NCBI GenBank assembly: GCA_902618205.1
Contig: CACMZL010000001.1
Location: 310,001-374,000 of the forward strand
Source: an uncultured Pelagibacteraceae bacterium
Lineage (GTDB): Bacteria; Pseudomonadota; Alphaproteobacteria; Pelagibacterales; Pelagibacteraceae
Reading direction: 5' to 3'
Length of the DNA: 64,000 nt
A program made the position numbers and the translations under genes. How positions within the stretch are numbered: position 1 is the stretch's first letter; the number at the start of each line of letters is the position of its first letter. Shown here in pieces: positions 36,667 to 45,512 of this stretch. The notes beneath the pieces are model-generated. The model ran no database searches, was not told the DNA's origin, and saw nothing but the letters and a program-made list of their open reading frames with translations.

Positions 36667-39006
36667 ATGTTGGAAGAGAATTTAAGAATAAATGAACCTG
36701 GTTTAAATGTTTTGCCACCTGGAGTTGAAAGATATGTAATTAATGGTGGTGGACTTACAGGAGTTCAGATTTTTCCAGATGATGAAATTGAAATTATTAA
36801 TAATGAAGGAAATCAAATTTGCGAAATAGTTGTTTTTAATTCTGATGGAAATTCAGATCCATCGATTTTAAATTTAAAATCTTCTAAATCAGAAAATGAT
36901 ATAATCAAAATTTTAAATAGAAAAGAAGAAAGTTCAAAAATTGCATTGCGTCAATTAGAAAAAAGAAATCTTAAAATTGCAAAGTCTAAATCTTCAATCC
37001 TTTTTGATAAAGAAACTCCACCAGGAGAAAAAATTAAAATTAGTTCAAAAGATAAATGTTATTGTATTTTTTCTGCCCCTGGGAATGATATGTTGGTTCA
37101 TGAACAAAATCCTCCTACAGAATTAACTTTATTTATTAAAAGAAATAATATTGTTGACTATAAAGAACATAGAATAATTCCAGATCCAATTTTTGATCCT
37201 CTAGATGAAAAAAATATTGCAAAACAATCTGCGATTTCTTTTGAAGTTAAAGAAGGAGATTATATTCAAATAATTTGTCCAACTGGTAGACAATGTTCAG
37301 ATTTTGTTGCTTTTGATACAGCTAAATTGGGTAAAGGTATTGAGAAAGGTTTAGATTGGCAAACAACTAGGACCTTTATGGGAAATACATTTCCAGGACC
37401 AGGATTGTATTCAAAATTTTATGATACAGACCATGAACCTTTGGTAGAAGTAATAAGAGATACTGTTGGTAGACATGATACTTTTAATCTTGCTTGTACA
37501 TCGAAGTATTACGAAGATGCTGGTTATTTTGGACATCCAAATTGCTCAGATAACTTAAGTGGTGCTATGGAAAATTTTGGGGTTAATAGACAAAAAGGAT
37601 GGCACGCTATAAATTTATTTTTTAATACTTCAGCAGGAGGTTTAAATACTGTACTTTCTGATGAGTCGTTTGCTAGACCTGGAGATTATGTAATATTAAG
37701 AGCTTTAAAAGATTTAACCTGCGGAACATCAGCCTGTCCAAGTGATATAGATCCATGTAATTCATGGAACCCTACAGATATTTTTGTTAGAACTTACGAA
37801 AAAAAAAGAGAATTTACAAAATCTTTTGCATTTAGAATGAAACCAGACTCAGAATTAAAACTAACAAAAAATACAGGATTTCATGAAAGAACTTCTAAGT
37901 TAACAAGAAACTTTGTTGATGCTAGAGGATATTGGCTACCCAATGATTACACTAAACACGGAGTAATAAATGAATATACAGCGTGTAGAGAAAAAGCAGT
38001 TTTAATTGATTTATCTTCTTTAAGAAAATTTGAAATATTAGGTCCAGATGCAGAAGAATTAATGGACTATACTTTAACTAGAAATGTTAAAAAATTGTCA
38101 GTTGGACAAATTGTTTATTCTTCGATGTGTTATGAAAATGGTTCTATGTTTGATGATGGAACATTGTTAAAAATGAGTGACCATGGATTTAGATGGGTAT
38201 GTGGTGATGAATACGCAGGTGAATGGTTAAAAGAGCAAGCAAAGAAGAAAAAGTTTAATGTTTTAGTTAAAAACTCTACTGATCAAATAAATAATATTTC
38301 TCTACAAGGACCAAACAGCAGAAAAATTTTAGAAAAGTTTATTTTTACTCCACCAACACAACCTTCTATTTCAGAATTACAATGGTTTAGGTTTACAATC
38401 TGTAGAGTAAGAAAACTTAGTGGAATCCCATTAATGGTTTCTAGAACTGGATACACAGGCGAGTTAGGATATGAAATATGGTGTCACCCTTCAGATGCAC
38501 CAGCGGTTTGGGATGTGCTCATGGAAGCTGGAAAAGATGAAGGATTAATACCTGCTGGTTTTGGAGCATTAGATTTATTAAGAATTGAAGCTGGTCTAAT
38601 ATTGTTTGGTAATGAATTTGACGGCCAAGTTGACCCTTTTGAAGCTGGTGTTGGATTTACGGTTCCTTTAAAAACAAAAACAGTAGATTTCATTGGTAAA
38701 GAAGCATTAATAAAGAGAAAAGAAAATCCGCAAAAGAAATTAGTTGGATTAGAACTTGTAGGCAAAGAAAAAGCTAATCACGGTGATTGCGTTCACATTG
38801 GAAGATCCCAAGTTGGCGTAGTTACAAGCGGATGTTTGTCTCCTACTTTGAATAAAAATATTGCATTGTGTAGAATTGATGTGGGTCATTCAGAAATAGG
38901 TATGAACGTTGAAGTCGGTAAAATTGATGGACATCAAAAAAGAATACCTGCTAAAATTGTTGGTTTCCCGCATTACGATCCTCAAAAAACACGTGTAAAA
39001 TCTTAA
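36667..39006 (+). CDS. tdm: Trimethylamine-N-oxide demethylase (DUF1989-GcvT fusion)
   Basis: Tdm splits TMAO into dimethylamine and formaldehyde. The 779-residue protein is a fusion: an N-terminal DUF1989-type part (about 1-390), itself seeming to hold two related lobes, followed by a GcvT-like folate domain (about 405-779). Conserved cysteines sit in the DUF1989 part: CPTGRQCSDF, NCSDN and LTCGTSACPSDIDPCNSW, suiting a zinc site. The GcvT part shows SRTGYTGELGYEIWCHPSDA and GALDLLRIEAG and probably passes formaldehyde to THF. It is divergent from the importer genes and overlaps the next gene by one base (TAATG). Confidence 0.92.
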   Translation: MLEENLRINEPGLNVLPPGVERYVINGGGLTGVQIFPDDEIEIINNEGNQICEIVVFNSDGNSDPSILNLKSSKSENDIIKILNRKEESSKIALRQLEKRNLKIAKSKSSILFDKETPPGEKIKISSKDKCYCIFSAPGNDMLVHEQNPPTELTLFIKRNNIVDYKEHRIIPDPIFDPLDEKNIAKQSAISFEVKEGDYIQIICPTGRQCSDFVAFDTAKLGKGIEKGLDWQTTRTFMGNTFPGPGLYSKFYDTDHEPLVEVIRDTVGRHDTFNLACTSKYYEDAGYFGHPNCSDNLSGAMENFGVNRQKGWHAINLFFNTSAGGLNTVLSDESFARPGDYVILRALKDLTCGTSACPSDIDPCNSWNPTDIFVRTYEKKREFTKSFAFRMKPDSELKLTKNTGFHERTSKLTRNFVDARGYWLPNDYTKHGVINEYTACREKAVLIDLSSLRKFEILGPDAEELMDYTLTRNVKKLSVGQIVYSSMCYENGSMFDDGTLLKMSDHGFRWVCGDEYAGEWLKEQAKKKKFNVLVKNSTDQINNISLQGPNSRKILEKFIFTPPTQPSISELQWFRFTICRVRKLSGIPLMVSRTGYTGELGYEIWCHPSDAPAVWDVLMEAGKDEGLIPAGFGALDLLRIEAGLILFGNEFDGQVDPFEAGVGFTVPLKTKTVDFIGKEALIKRKENPQKKLVGLELVGKEKANHGDCVHIGRSQVGVVTSGCLSPTLNKNIALCRIDVGHSEIGMNVEVGKIDGHQKRIPAKIVGFPHYDPQKTRVKS

Positions 39007-39356
39007 TGTCAAAATCATCAAAGGATTTACTGGAATTTTGGGAAGATCAAATGAAACTGTCCCATACATCCAGTAATTACTTTTTCAGAAAGTCTCCTTC
39101 ACATTATCACATGATGTTGATTGTGATGAATTCCTATAAATTAAATGAAAACCTATCTGTCGAAGAACTTAAGACTAGACTTTTCAAAACCTCTAGACCC
39201 AAATCTGCACTCATGATCAAAGAAGCTTGTGATAAAGAATTTTTTTACCTCGAGAAAACCGGAAATGACCATAGAAAAAAGTACGTTTTACCCACACAGA
39301 ATTTTGTTAATGAATTTAACGAATATTTGAAAACTCTCAAAAATTTGAGTTTTTAA
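39006..39356 (+). CDS. Small winged-helix-like protein, possible regulator
   Basis: I cannot assign a family with certainty. The 116-residue protein is helical at first (DLLEFWEDQMKLSH) and then has a segment, LSVEELKTRLFKTSRPKSALMIKEACDKEFF, followed by YLEKTGNDHRKKYVLPT, that reads like a helix-turn-helix plus wing of MarR-type proteins (the K-T-G-N-D-x-R-K-K-Y wing). Its ATG overlaps the tdm stop. A regulator translated with the demethylase would be natural for a TMAO-inducible operon, but DNA binding is inference. Confidence 0.6.
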   Translation: MSKSSKDLLEFWEDQMKLSHTSSNYFFRKSPSHYHMMLIVMNSYKLNENLSVEELKTRLFKTSRPKSALMIKEACDKEFFYLEKTGNDHRKKYVLPTQNFVNEFNEYLKTLKNLSF

Positions 39357-39445
39357 TTAAAAATCTAATAAATATTTAGAATTTATATAAATTATATATA
39401 AAAATTATTATATTCTTTCCTTTGCTAAAAAATTAAAGTTGATCC

Positions 39446-40774
39446 ATGTCGTTACCGACAAAAGCAAAAGTTGTAATAATTGGTGGAGGAATTCACGGGT
39501 TAAGTACTGCTTGGAAACTTTCCGAAAAATATAAAAATCCAAACGATGTAGTTGTCCTAGAAAAAAAAGACACTGCTGCAGGTGCAAGTGGAATTGCATG
39601 TGGAGTTGTTAGAAATAATTATTTTCAACCAGCAATGAGAGAATTAATGGCTCATTCAGTTAGTGTTTGGGAAAGTGATCCAGAGGCATTTAAATATAAT
39701 GCTGTTGGCTATATGCAAATTTCTCCAGAAGTAATGCATAAAGATGTTGCAAGTATTTATGAACAACAAAAAGCTATTGGATATGAATCAGAATTTATAG
39801 AAGGTGAAAAAGATTGCATGAAATATATGCAAGGAATTTTTAGTGATTGGCAAGCAAAAGGTATTACATCAGTCTTGCATGAAAAAAAAGGTGGATATGC
39901 ATTTAATAAGGACTCAATTAAAGCACTAGAGAAAAAAGCAAATTCAAACGGTGTAAACGTTCATAAAGGAGTAAAGGTTACAGGTTTTAAAAGAGGGAGC
40001 AACAGCAATGCAATTACTGGCGTGGTTACAGATAAAGGTACAATTGATTGTGATCAGGTAGTTATTGGAGCAGGACCATGGGTAAGAGATTTTTGGAATA
40101 TGTTGGAGTTACCAAAAACTACTAACATAAAAGATGCTAAAAATGGAAAAATGCATGAAGTTGAAATGTGGAAGTACTGGTTTTTACAAGAAGGTGTATT
40201 GGGTGTAGATGCAGATTATTTAAAAACTAATGAAGGTAAACCGCCTCCAGTAATTCATGTTGATACAGATGCACCACTTTATTCTGACAAAGATGGTAAA
40301 ATAATTACAGAAGACTTATGGGGTATATATTATAAACCTGATATTGAAGGATTGGGAGTTCAAGGTGGAACATCACCTTACATTGTTCAAAAACATTTTG
40401 ATGAAGTTAATGTTGACCCATATGGAATTGACTCTCCTGAATATCAAACTACTGATAAATTTTCTGATATGTGGACTTCAGCACTTGCACATATTCAGAA
40501 ACGTTTTGTTGGTAAATCTCATTTGTATAGAAAGGGACCATCAGGAGGATTGGGTTGTTTAACTCCAGATTCATTCCCGATATTCGATAGATTTTTTGAA
40601 AATGTTTACATGATTGCAGATGCAAATCATGGTTATAAAATGATAGGTGTTGGGCACCTTGTTGCACAAGAAATTTTAGGTCAAGAAAGTGAATTACTAA
40701 AACCGTTCAGGTTCGATAGATATGAAAAAGGCAAACTTCATCCGACATCGAACAGTCCGTTTCCTTGGAGTTAA
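39446..40774 (+). CDS. SoxB-like FAD-dependent oxidoreductase (DAO family)
   Basis: The 442-residue flavoprotein belongs to the DAO family near sarcosine oxidase beta or dimethylglycine dehydrogenase. It has KVVIIGGGIHGLSTAWKLSEK (about 9-29), AAGASGIACGVVRNNYF, and C-terminal GPSGGLGCLTPDSFPIFDR and MIADANHGYKMIGVGH. No folate domain is attached and no alpha, gamma or delta subunit is nearby. It sits between tdm and the glutamine-synthetase-like gene, where demethylation of dimethylamine or N-methylglutamate would be needed. The actual substrate is unknown. Confidence 0.78.
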   Translation: MSLPTKAKVVIIGGGIHGLSTAWKLSEKYKNPNDVVVLEKKDTAAGASGIACGVVRNNYFQPAMRELMAHSVSVWESDPEAFKYNAVGYMQISPEVMHKDVASIYEQQKAIGYESEFIEGEKDCMKYMQGIFSDWQAKGITSVLHEKKGGYAFNKDSIKALEKKANSNGVNVHKGVKVTGFKRGSNSNAITGVVTDKGTIDCDQVVIGAGPWVRDFWNMLELPKTTNIKDAKNGKMHEVEMWKYWFLQEGVLGVDADYLKTNEGKPPPVIHVDTDAPLYSDKDGKIITEDLWGIYYKPDIEGLGVQGGTSPYIVQKHFDEVNVDPYGIDSPEYQTTDKFSDMWTSALAHIQKRFVGKSHLYRKGPSGGLGCLTPDSFPIFDRFFENVYMIADANHGYKMIGVGHLVAQEILGQESELLKPFRFDRYEKGKLHPTSNSPFPWS

Positions 40775-40799
40775 TTTATCTAAGTAGACAAACGTTTTT

Positions 40800-40840
40800 T
40801 TTTCAGTTACCTTTTTGATCTGAAAATTCAAAGGGGGAAG
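40800..40840 (+). promoter_or_regulatory. Possible translation-switch leader before the GS-like gene
   Basis: TTTTCAG (40800-40806) can pair with CTGAAAA (40820-40826). Its loop holds CCTTTTTGA (40810-40818), which can instead pair with TCAAAGGGG (40828-40836), covering the ribosome site of the gene starting at 40842. The two pairings compete, the shape of a simple on/off leader. No ligand family was recognised. Confidence 0.35.
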
Positions 40841-40841
40841 A

Positions 40842-42311
40842 ATGACGGATCTTGAAAAACACGTAAACCAACCAGGTAGAGCTAAACTCGTCAAAAAGGT
40901 TAGAGAAAAAATAAACGAATTAGGAATTACTTATATCTATTATCAATTTATTTCAGTAACTGGAAGAGTTGTTGGAAAAGGAATACCAGCAGACCACTGG
41001 GAAAGAACTGCAGAAAAAGGTTTTCAATTAGTTTATGGAGCAACAGCAAATTTATTTTTAGATCGTCATAATAATTATATTGGATATGGTCCAGAAGCTA
41101 TGGAATTGGTAGGAATACCTGATCCAGAAACTTTTGTTCAATTGCCTTGGGATAAGAGAGTTGGAAGAGTTTTTGTTACTTGTTTTAGAAATAGAGAAGA
41201 AAGAAAAAATCCAGGTGGTCATTTAACAAGTGACTGCAGAGGTAATCTTAGAATTTTCATGAATGAGTTCAAAAAGAAACATGGATTAGAATTAAGAGTT
41301 GGAACAGAGCCTGAAATGATGTGGTTAACAAAAAATCCTGACGGAACTCCAACTGGACAAGGTTTCTCAAAACCTTTCTGTTATCATATTGATCAATTTG
41401 AATCATTAAGACCTGTGTTTATGAAGGTTATTGAATACGCAAAAGCGATGGGTCTTGATATGATCCAAGGTGACCATGAAGATGCTCCTGGTCAATTAGA
41501 GCTTAACTGGACATTTGATAATGTTTTAAGAAATGCTGATAGATTATCTACGTATAGACAAATTTGTGCTCAAGTAGCAAGAGAACATAATCTTATAGCT
41601 TGCTTTATGACTAAACCATTTATGGGAGTTTCAGCAAGTGGATGTCACACCAACATGTCTTTGTGGAAAGGTGGAAAAGTATCAGTAAACAAATTGGGTA
41701 ACAAAAAACTTCCAGGAGTAGAAGAAGTCTTTAGCTATGTATCCGGTGGAACTAATACTTTCATGCCAGATACTAAGGATATGCAATTGCCTGGAAAGAT
41801 TGGATTACAATCAATTGCAGGGATAATGAAACACTTACCAGCTTTAACAGCAATTGGTTCTTCGACAGTGAACTCATATAGAAGATTATGGGATCAAGGT
41901 TTTTGGGCACCAGTATATGCTGACTGGGGTTATCAAAATAGAACATGTGGTCTAAGAGTATCTGCTCCAGGTAGATTTGAGTACAGATCAGTTGACTCTA
42001 TGCATAATCCATATTTATTAGGTGCAGCATTACTTAAAGCTTGTGATGAAGGAATATCTAAAAAAATGAAACCAGCCAAACCTGAGTCTAGAAATATATA
42101 TGAAGCTCAAAAAGCTGGTAAAGATGTTAAAAAACTTCCACTAAGTTTAGGTGAAGCTTTAGATAGATTGGCGGAAGATGAGGTAATAAAATCATCAATG
42201 CCAGATGAAATGTATAAAGTATTTAATTGGTACAAACGAGATGAGTGGGAAAAATTCTTGGGTGCAACAACACAATGGGATCTTGATACTTATCTGGATT
42301 GTTTACCATAA
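40842..42311 (+). CDS. Glutamine synthetase-like ligase (type III/GlnT-like)
   Basis: The 489-residue protein has the GS fold: an N-terminal lobe to about residue 120, and catalytic parts with RVGTEPEMMWLTK, QGDHEDAPGQLELNW (metal-binding acids), MTKPFMGVSASGCHTNMSLW (conserved His), NSYRRLWDQGFWAP and GRFEYRSVDSMHNPYLLGAA. It belongs to the branch that includes GlnT and gamma-glutamylmethylamide synthetase. It is 17 bases from mgsA and followed by all three mgs genes, so it may make or handle a gamma-glutamylamide for them. A second, more GmaS-like ligase lies at 47903. Confidence 0.8.
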   Translation: MTDLEKHVNQPGRAKLVKKVREKINELGITYIYYQFISVTGRVVGKGIPADHWERTAEKGFQLVYGATANLFLDRHNNYIGYGPEAMELVGIPDPETFVQLPWDKRVGRVFVTCFRNREERKNPGGHLTSDCRGNLRIFMNEFKKKHGLELRVGTEPEMMWLTKNPDGTPTGQGFSKPFCYHIDQFESLRPVFMKVIEYAKAMGLDMIQGDHEDAPGQLELNWTFDNVLRNADRLSTYRQICAQVAREHNLIACFMTKPFMGVSASGCHTNMSLWKGGKVSVNKLGNKKLPGVEEVFSYVSGGTNTFMPDTKDMQLPGKIGLQSIAGIMKHLPALTAIGSSTVNSYRRLWDQGFWAPVYADWGYQNRTCGLRVSAPGRFEYRSVDSMHNPYLLGAALLKACDEGISKKMKPAKPESRNIYEAQKAGKDVKKLPLSLGEALDRLAEDEVIKSSMPDEMYKVFNWYKRDEWEKFLGATTQWDLDTYLDCLP

Positions 42312-42328
42312 TTTAATAAGGAAATTAT

Positions 42329-43270
42329 ATGTGCGGGATTGCAGGATTAATTCATAGAGGAAATACTTCAAACGTTGGTTTTGAACTTCAAGGTATGCTT
42401 CAAGCATTAAAGCATAGAGGAGAAGATTCAACTGGATACGCTCTATACGGAAAAACTGACGGTCAAAATTTCATCATGCGATTTAAGGTTGGTGAAAATG
42501 TTGCAGAGGGAAGTTCTTCAGTAAAAGAAGATGTATCAGTTTATGACGAAAGAAAAAAAATTGTTGATTCTTATCTTTCTGAGCTAGGCGCTAAAGTAAT
42601 AAAAGAAGATAGAATTCTTCCTTATTCATTACGATATGAAATTCAGTATGACAAAGATTTAATGGAATTTTCTCAAAAAATAGAAAGTGTTGAAGGTGTA
42701 GAAATATTATCTATGGGAAAATCTCTTGAAGTAATTAAAGATCTAGGAAACGCTGAAGTTGTTTGTAACAGATATAATTTAGATAAAGTTGTCGGGACAC
42801 ATGCAATTGGTCATGCTAGGATGGCAACAGAGTCGGGAGTGGATATTAAATCTGCTCACCCATTTTGGGGTTATCCTTTTAGCGATGTGTCAGTCGTTCA
42901 TAATGGACAATTAACAAACTATTGGAACAATAGAAGAGTATTGGAAAACAAGGGCATGAGATTTATGTCAGAATGTGACTCTGAATTAATCGCTGTATAT
43001 CTTGCAGAAAAAATGAGAAATGGAGCTACATTAGAAGAGGGAATGAAAGAGTCTCTCGTCGGTTTAGATGGGGTATTTACTTATTTTGTTGCTACAAAAG
43101 ATAGCTTAGGAATGGCGAAAGATACAATGGCTGCAAAACCACTAGTATTGTATGAGTCAGATGATTTAGTTGCAATGGGGTCAGAGGAAATTGCAATAAG
43201 ATCAATATTACCACAAGAAATCGAAACTTATGATCCTTTTGATGGAGAAGTTAAAGTATGGCAAATTTAA
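42329..43270 (+). CDS. mgsA: N-methylglutamate synthase subunit A-like (class II amidotransferase)
   Basis: The 313-residue protein starts MCGIAGLIHRG, with Cys2 as the N-terminal nucleophile of class II amidotransferases, and carries GHARMATESGVDIKSAHPF, VVHNGQLTNYW and SECDSELIAVYLAEK. It corresponds to the amidotransferase part of glutamate synthase made as a separate protein. With MgsB and MgsC it should convert gamma-glutamylmethylamide and 2-oxoglutarate to N-methylglutamate. It overlaps mgsB by 13 bases. A glutamate-synthase-like function cannot be excluded. Confidence 0.87.
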   Translation: MCGIAGLIHRGNTSNVGFELQGMLQALKHRGEDSTGYALYGKTDGQNFIMRFKVGENVAEGSSSVKEDVSVYDERKKIVDSYLSELGAKVIKEDRILPYSLRYEIQYDKDLMEFSQKIESVEGVEILSMGKSLEVIKDLGNAEVVCNRYNLDKVVGTHAIGHARMATESGVDIKSAHPFWGYPFSDVSVVHNGQLTNYWNNRRVLENKGMRFMSECDSELIAVYLAEKMRNGATLEEGMKESLVGLDGVFTYFVATKDSLGMAKDTMAAKPLVLYESDDLVAMGSEEIAIRSILPQEIETYDPFDGEVKVWQI

Positions 43271-44112
43271 AAACATCAGAAAAAAAAAGTAAAGCTCAAT
43301 CAATGGGACTTCATACAGAAGTCTTAACTGGAAAAACACAACAAAAATTTTTTAATCCAGATGAGGCAGAGAATTTTTATTACTTTGGGACATATGATGT
43401 AGATTTTAATAAAAGAACTGAGATTGACGTTAAGAACATGGATTGTCGTGAAGCAAATAAAAAAATTGATGAATTAATGAAAGATGGATACGGAACTATT
43501 GTAATAAAGAACCCACAGGGAAAACATAGCTTGGGAGTTGGAATTCTCAATAAATTAAATTTAATATTTGAAGGTAGTTTGGGTTACTTTGGGTGTGGAT
43601 CAATGGATGGTCCTATTGTTAGAATTAATGGAAGAGTGGGATGGTCATGTGCAGAAAATATGATGGCGGGAAAAGTAGTAATTGAAAAAAATGCAGGGTC
43701 TTGTTTTGGTGCGGCAATTAGAGGTGGAGATCTGATATGCAAAGGAAGCGTAGGTGCCAGAACAGGAATTGATCAAAAAGGTGGGACAATAATTATTGGC
43801 GGAGATGCTGGTGCTTTTACAGGTTTTATGATGCAGAGAGGGCGAATTATTATTCTTGGAGATGTTGGAATAAATTTAGGAGATTCTATGTATGATGGGA
43901 CAATTTTTGTAGGTGGAAAAATTGGATCATTTGGTAGTGATGCTGTCGAAGCTGAATTAACTGATTCAGATCAAGATTGGCTTAAAAGAAAATTAAAGGT
44001 TGCGGAGATCGGAGAAAACTTCGATGTTTCTAAGATGACCAAAGTTGTAGCAGGAAAAAAACTTTGGAATTACGATGCTCTTGAACCTACAGAAAAAAAA
44101 GGAGCAATTTAA
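43258..44112 (+). CDS. mgsB: N-methylglutamate synthase subunit B-like (GXGXG domain)
   Basis: This 284-residue protein is the C-terminal beta-helix (GXGXG) domain of glutamate synthase as a stand-alone subunit. The repeats appear as FEGSLGYFGCGSMDGPIVRINGR, KGSVGARTGIDQKGG, GGDAGAFTGFMMQRGRIIILG and GDSMYDGTIFVGGKIG. It is needed for the channel between the amidotransferase and FMN subunits. Start ATG at 43258 overlaps the end of mgsA by 13 bases and its stop abuts mgsC. Confidence 0.85.
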   Translation: MANLKTSEKKSKAQSMGLHTEVLTGKTQQKFFNPDEAENFYYFGTYDVDFNKRTEIDVKNMDCREANKKIDELMKDGYGTIVIKNPQGKHSLGVGILNKLNLIFEGSLGYFGCGSMDGPIVRINGRVGWSCAENMMAGKVVIEKNAGSCFGAAIRGGDLICKGSVGARTGIDQKGGTIIIGGDAGAFTGFMMQRGRIIILGDVGINLGDSMYDGTIFVGGKIGSFGSDAVEAELTDSDQDWLKRKLKVAEIGENFDVSKMTKVVAGKKLWNYDALEPTEKKGAI

Positions 44113-45504
44113 ATGGCAAAGAAAAAAAATGGTAATGGAAAATCAAACGGACATTCTAATGGTAATGGAATAGCTTCAAGAAACAAAAGTTTGTTGGGAC
44201 ACAACGCTATTTTTACCCCAGAAGTTATGGACGACATTCATATCAAAGCCGAATTAGGAAGATACAGAATGAGAGGAATGGCTTTGATGAAAAAGATACC
44301 TACTTTTGATGATCTAGTTTTCTTGCCAGGTACATTAACAAGATTTGTTATTGAAGGTTACAGAGAAAAATGTGAGACCAAAACTATTATTGGTCCAAGA
44401 TGTGAAAATCCAATTGAGCTTGATATTCCAGTTTACATTACGGGAATGAGTTTTGGAGCTTTATCTTATGAAGCAAAGACTGCATTAGCTAGAGGTGCTA
44501 CAATGGCTGGTAGCGCAACATGTTCTGGTGAAGGTGGAATGATACCAGATGAGAGAAGATATTCAGAAAAATGGTTTTATCAGTGCATACAATCAAGATA
44601 CGGTTTTAACCCACACCATGCACAATTAGCTGATGGAATTGAGGTATTTATTGGACAAGGACAAAAAGTTGGAATGGGTGGTCATTTGATGGGTCAAAAA
44701 GTTACTGACCAAGTTGCAGAAATGAGATCGCTACCTGCAGGTATTGATCAAAGATCTCCAGCAAGACATCCTGATTGGCTGGGTCCAGATGATTTAGCTT
44801 TAAAAGTTCAAGAGCTTAGAGAATTAACAAAAAATAAAGTGCCAATTCAATTAAAACTTGGAGCAGCTAAAGTGTATGATGATGTAAGGATGGCAGCGAA
44901 ATGTGATCCAGATTCAATTTATCTTGATGGAATGGAGGGTTCAACAGGTGCTGGGCCACACATTGCAGCTGCAAACACAGGTATCCCAGGAATTGCTGGA
45001 ATTAGAGAAGCAAGAAGAGCTTTGGATGATGTAGGTAAAACTGGAAAAGTAACTTTAATTTATGCCGGTGGTGTTAGAGATGGAGCAGATATGGCTAAAG
45101 CTTTAGCACTTGGTGCAGACGCAATTGCAATCGGAACAGGCGCAATGGTGGCTTTAAATTGCAATAAGGAAATACCAGAATCTAACTTTGAAAAAGAAAT
45201 GGGTGTTCCCGCAGGTCATTGCTACCACTGTCACACGGGTAGATGTCCGGTAGGAGTTGCTACTCAAGATCCTAAATTAAGGAAAAGATTAAATCCTGAT
45301 GATGCAGCATTAAGAGTGTATAATTACTTGCATGCGATGACATTGGAGGCTCAATTGTTGGCTAGAGCATGTGGAAAAACAAATATTCACTCACTAGAAC
45401 CAGAAGATATGGCTGCATTAACAATGGAGGCTTCTGCTTTAGCTAAAGTGCCTCTAGCAGGAACAAATCATACAGTAGGAGTTAAAGATTTCCATAAAAT
45501 CTAA
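44113..45504 (+). CDS. mgsC: N-methylglutamate synthase subunit C-like (FMN/Fe-S glutamate synthase domain)
   Basis: The 463-residue protein is the FMN-binding central domain of glutamate synthase as a separate subunit. Motifs include YITGMSFGALSYEAKTAL, GEGGMIPDERRY, IQLKLGAAKVYDDVRMAA, IYLDGMEGSTGAGP, VTLIYAGGVRDGADMAKALA and the iron-sulfur segment HCYHCHTGRCPVGVATQDP. An N-terminal tail (MAKKKNGNGKSNGHSNGNG) is low-complexity and Asn/Gly/Lys rich. It directly follows mgsB and is followed 8 bases later by a lysine-rich orphan. Together with mgsA and mgsB it points to N-methylglutamate synthesis. Confidence 0.88.
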   Translation: MAKKKNGNGKSNGHSNGNGIASRNKSLLGHNAIFTPEVMDDIHIKAELGRYRMRGMALMKKIPTFDDLVFLPGTLTRFVIEGYREKCETKTIIGPRCENPIELDIPVYITGMSFGALSYEAKTALARGATMAGSATCSGEGGMIPDERRYSEKWFYQCIQSRYGFNPHHAQLADGIEVFIGQGQKVGMGGHLMGQKVTDQVAEMRSLPAGIDQRSPARHPDWLGPDDLALKVQELRELTKNKVPIQLKLGAAKVYDDVRMAAKCDPDSIYLDGMEGSTGAGPHIAAANTGIPGIAGIREARRALDDVGKTGKVTLIYAGGVRDGADMAKALALGADAIAIGTGAMVALNCNKEIPESNFEKEMGVPAGHCYHCHTGRCPVGVATQDPKLRKRLNPDDAALRVYNYLHAMTLEAQLLARACGKTNIHSLEPEDMAALTMEASALAKVPLAGTNHTVGVKDFHKI

Positions 45505-45512
45505 TAGCAAAT

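Noticed and set aside
39357-39445. AT-rich near-palindromes before the SoxB-like gene
   Set aside because: Short A/T-only symmetry is expected by chance at this base composition.
39408-39599. Minus-strand frame over the start of the SoxB-like gene
   Set aside because: Gln/Leu-rich shadow of the plus-strand Rossmann motif region; no ribosome site.
40800-40841. H-type pseudoknot riboswitch such as SAM-II or SAM-V
   Set aside because: The two stems compete, and only one base would bridge a 7-bp stem; no known consensus core was recognised, so I report only a possible switch.
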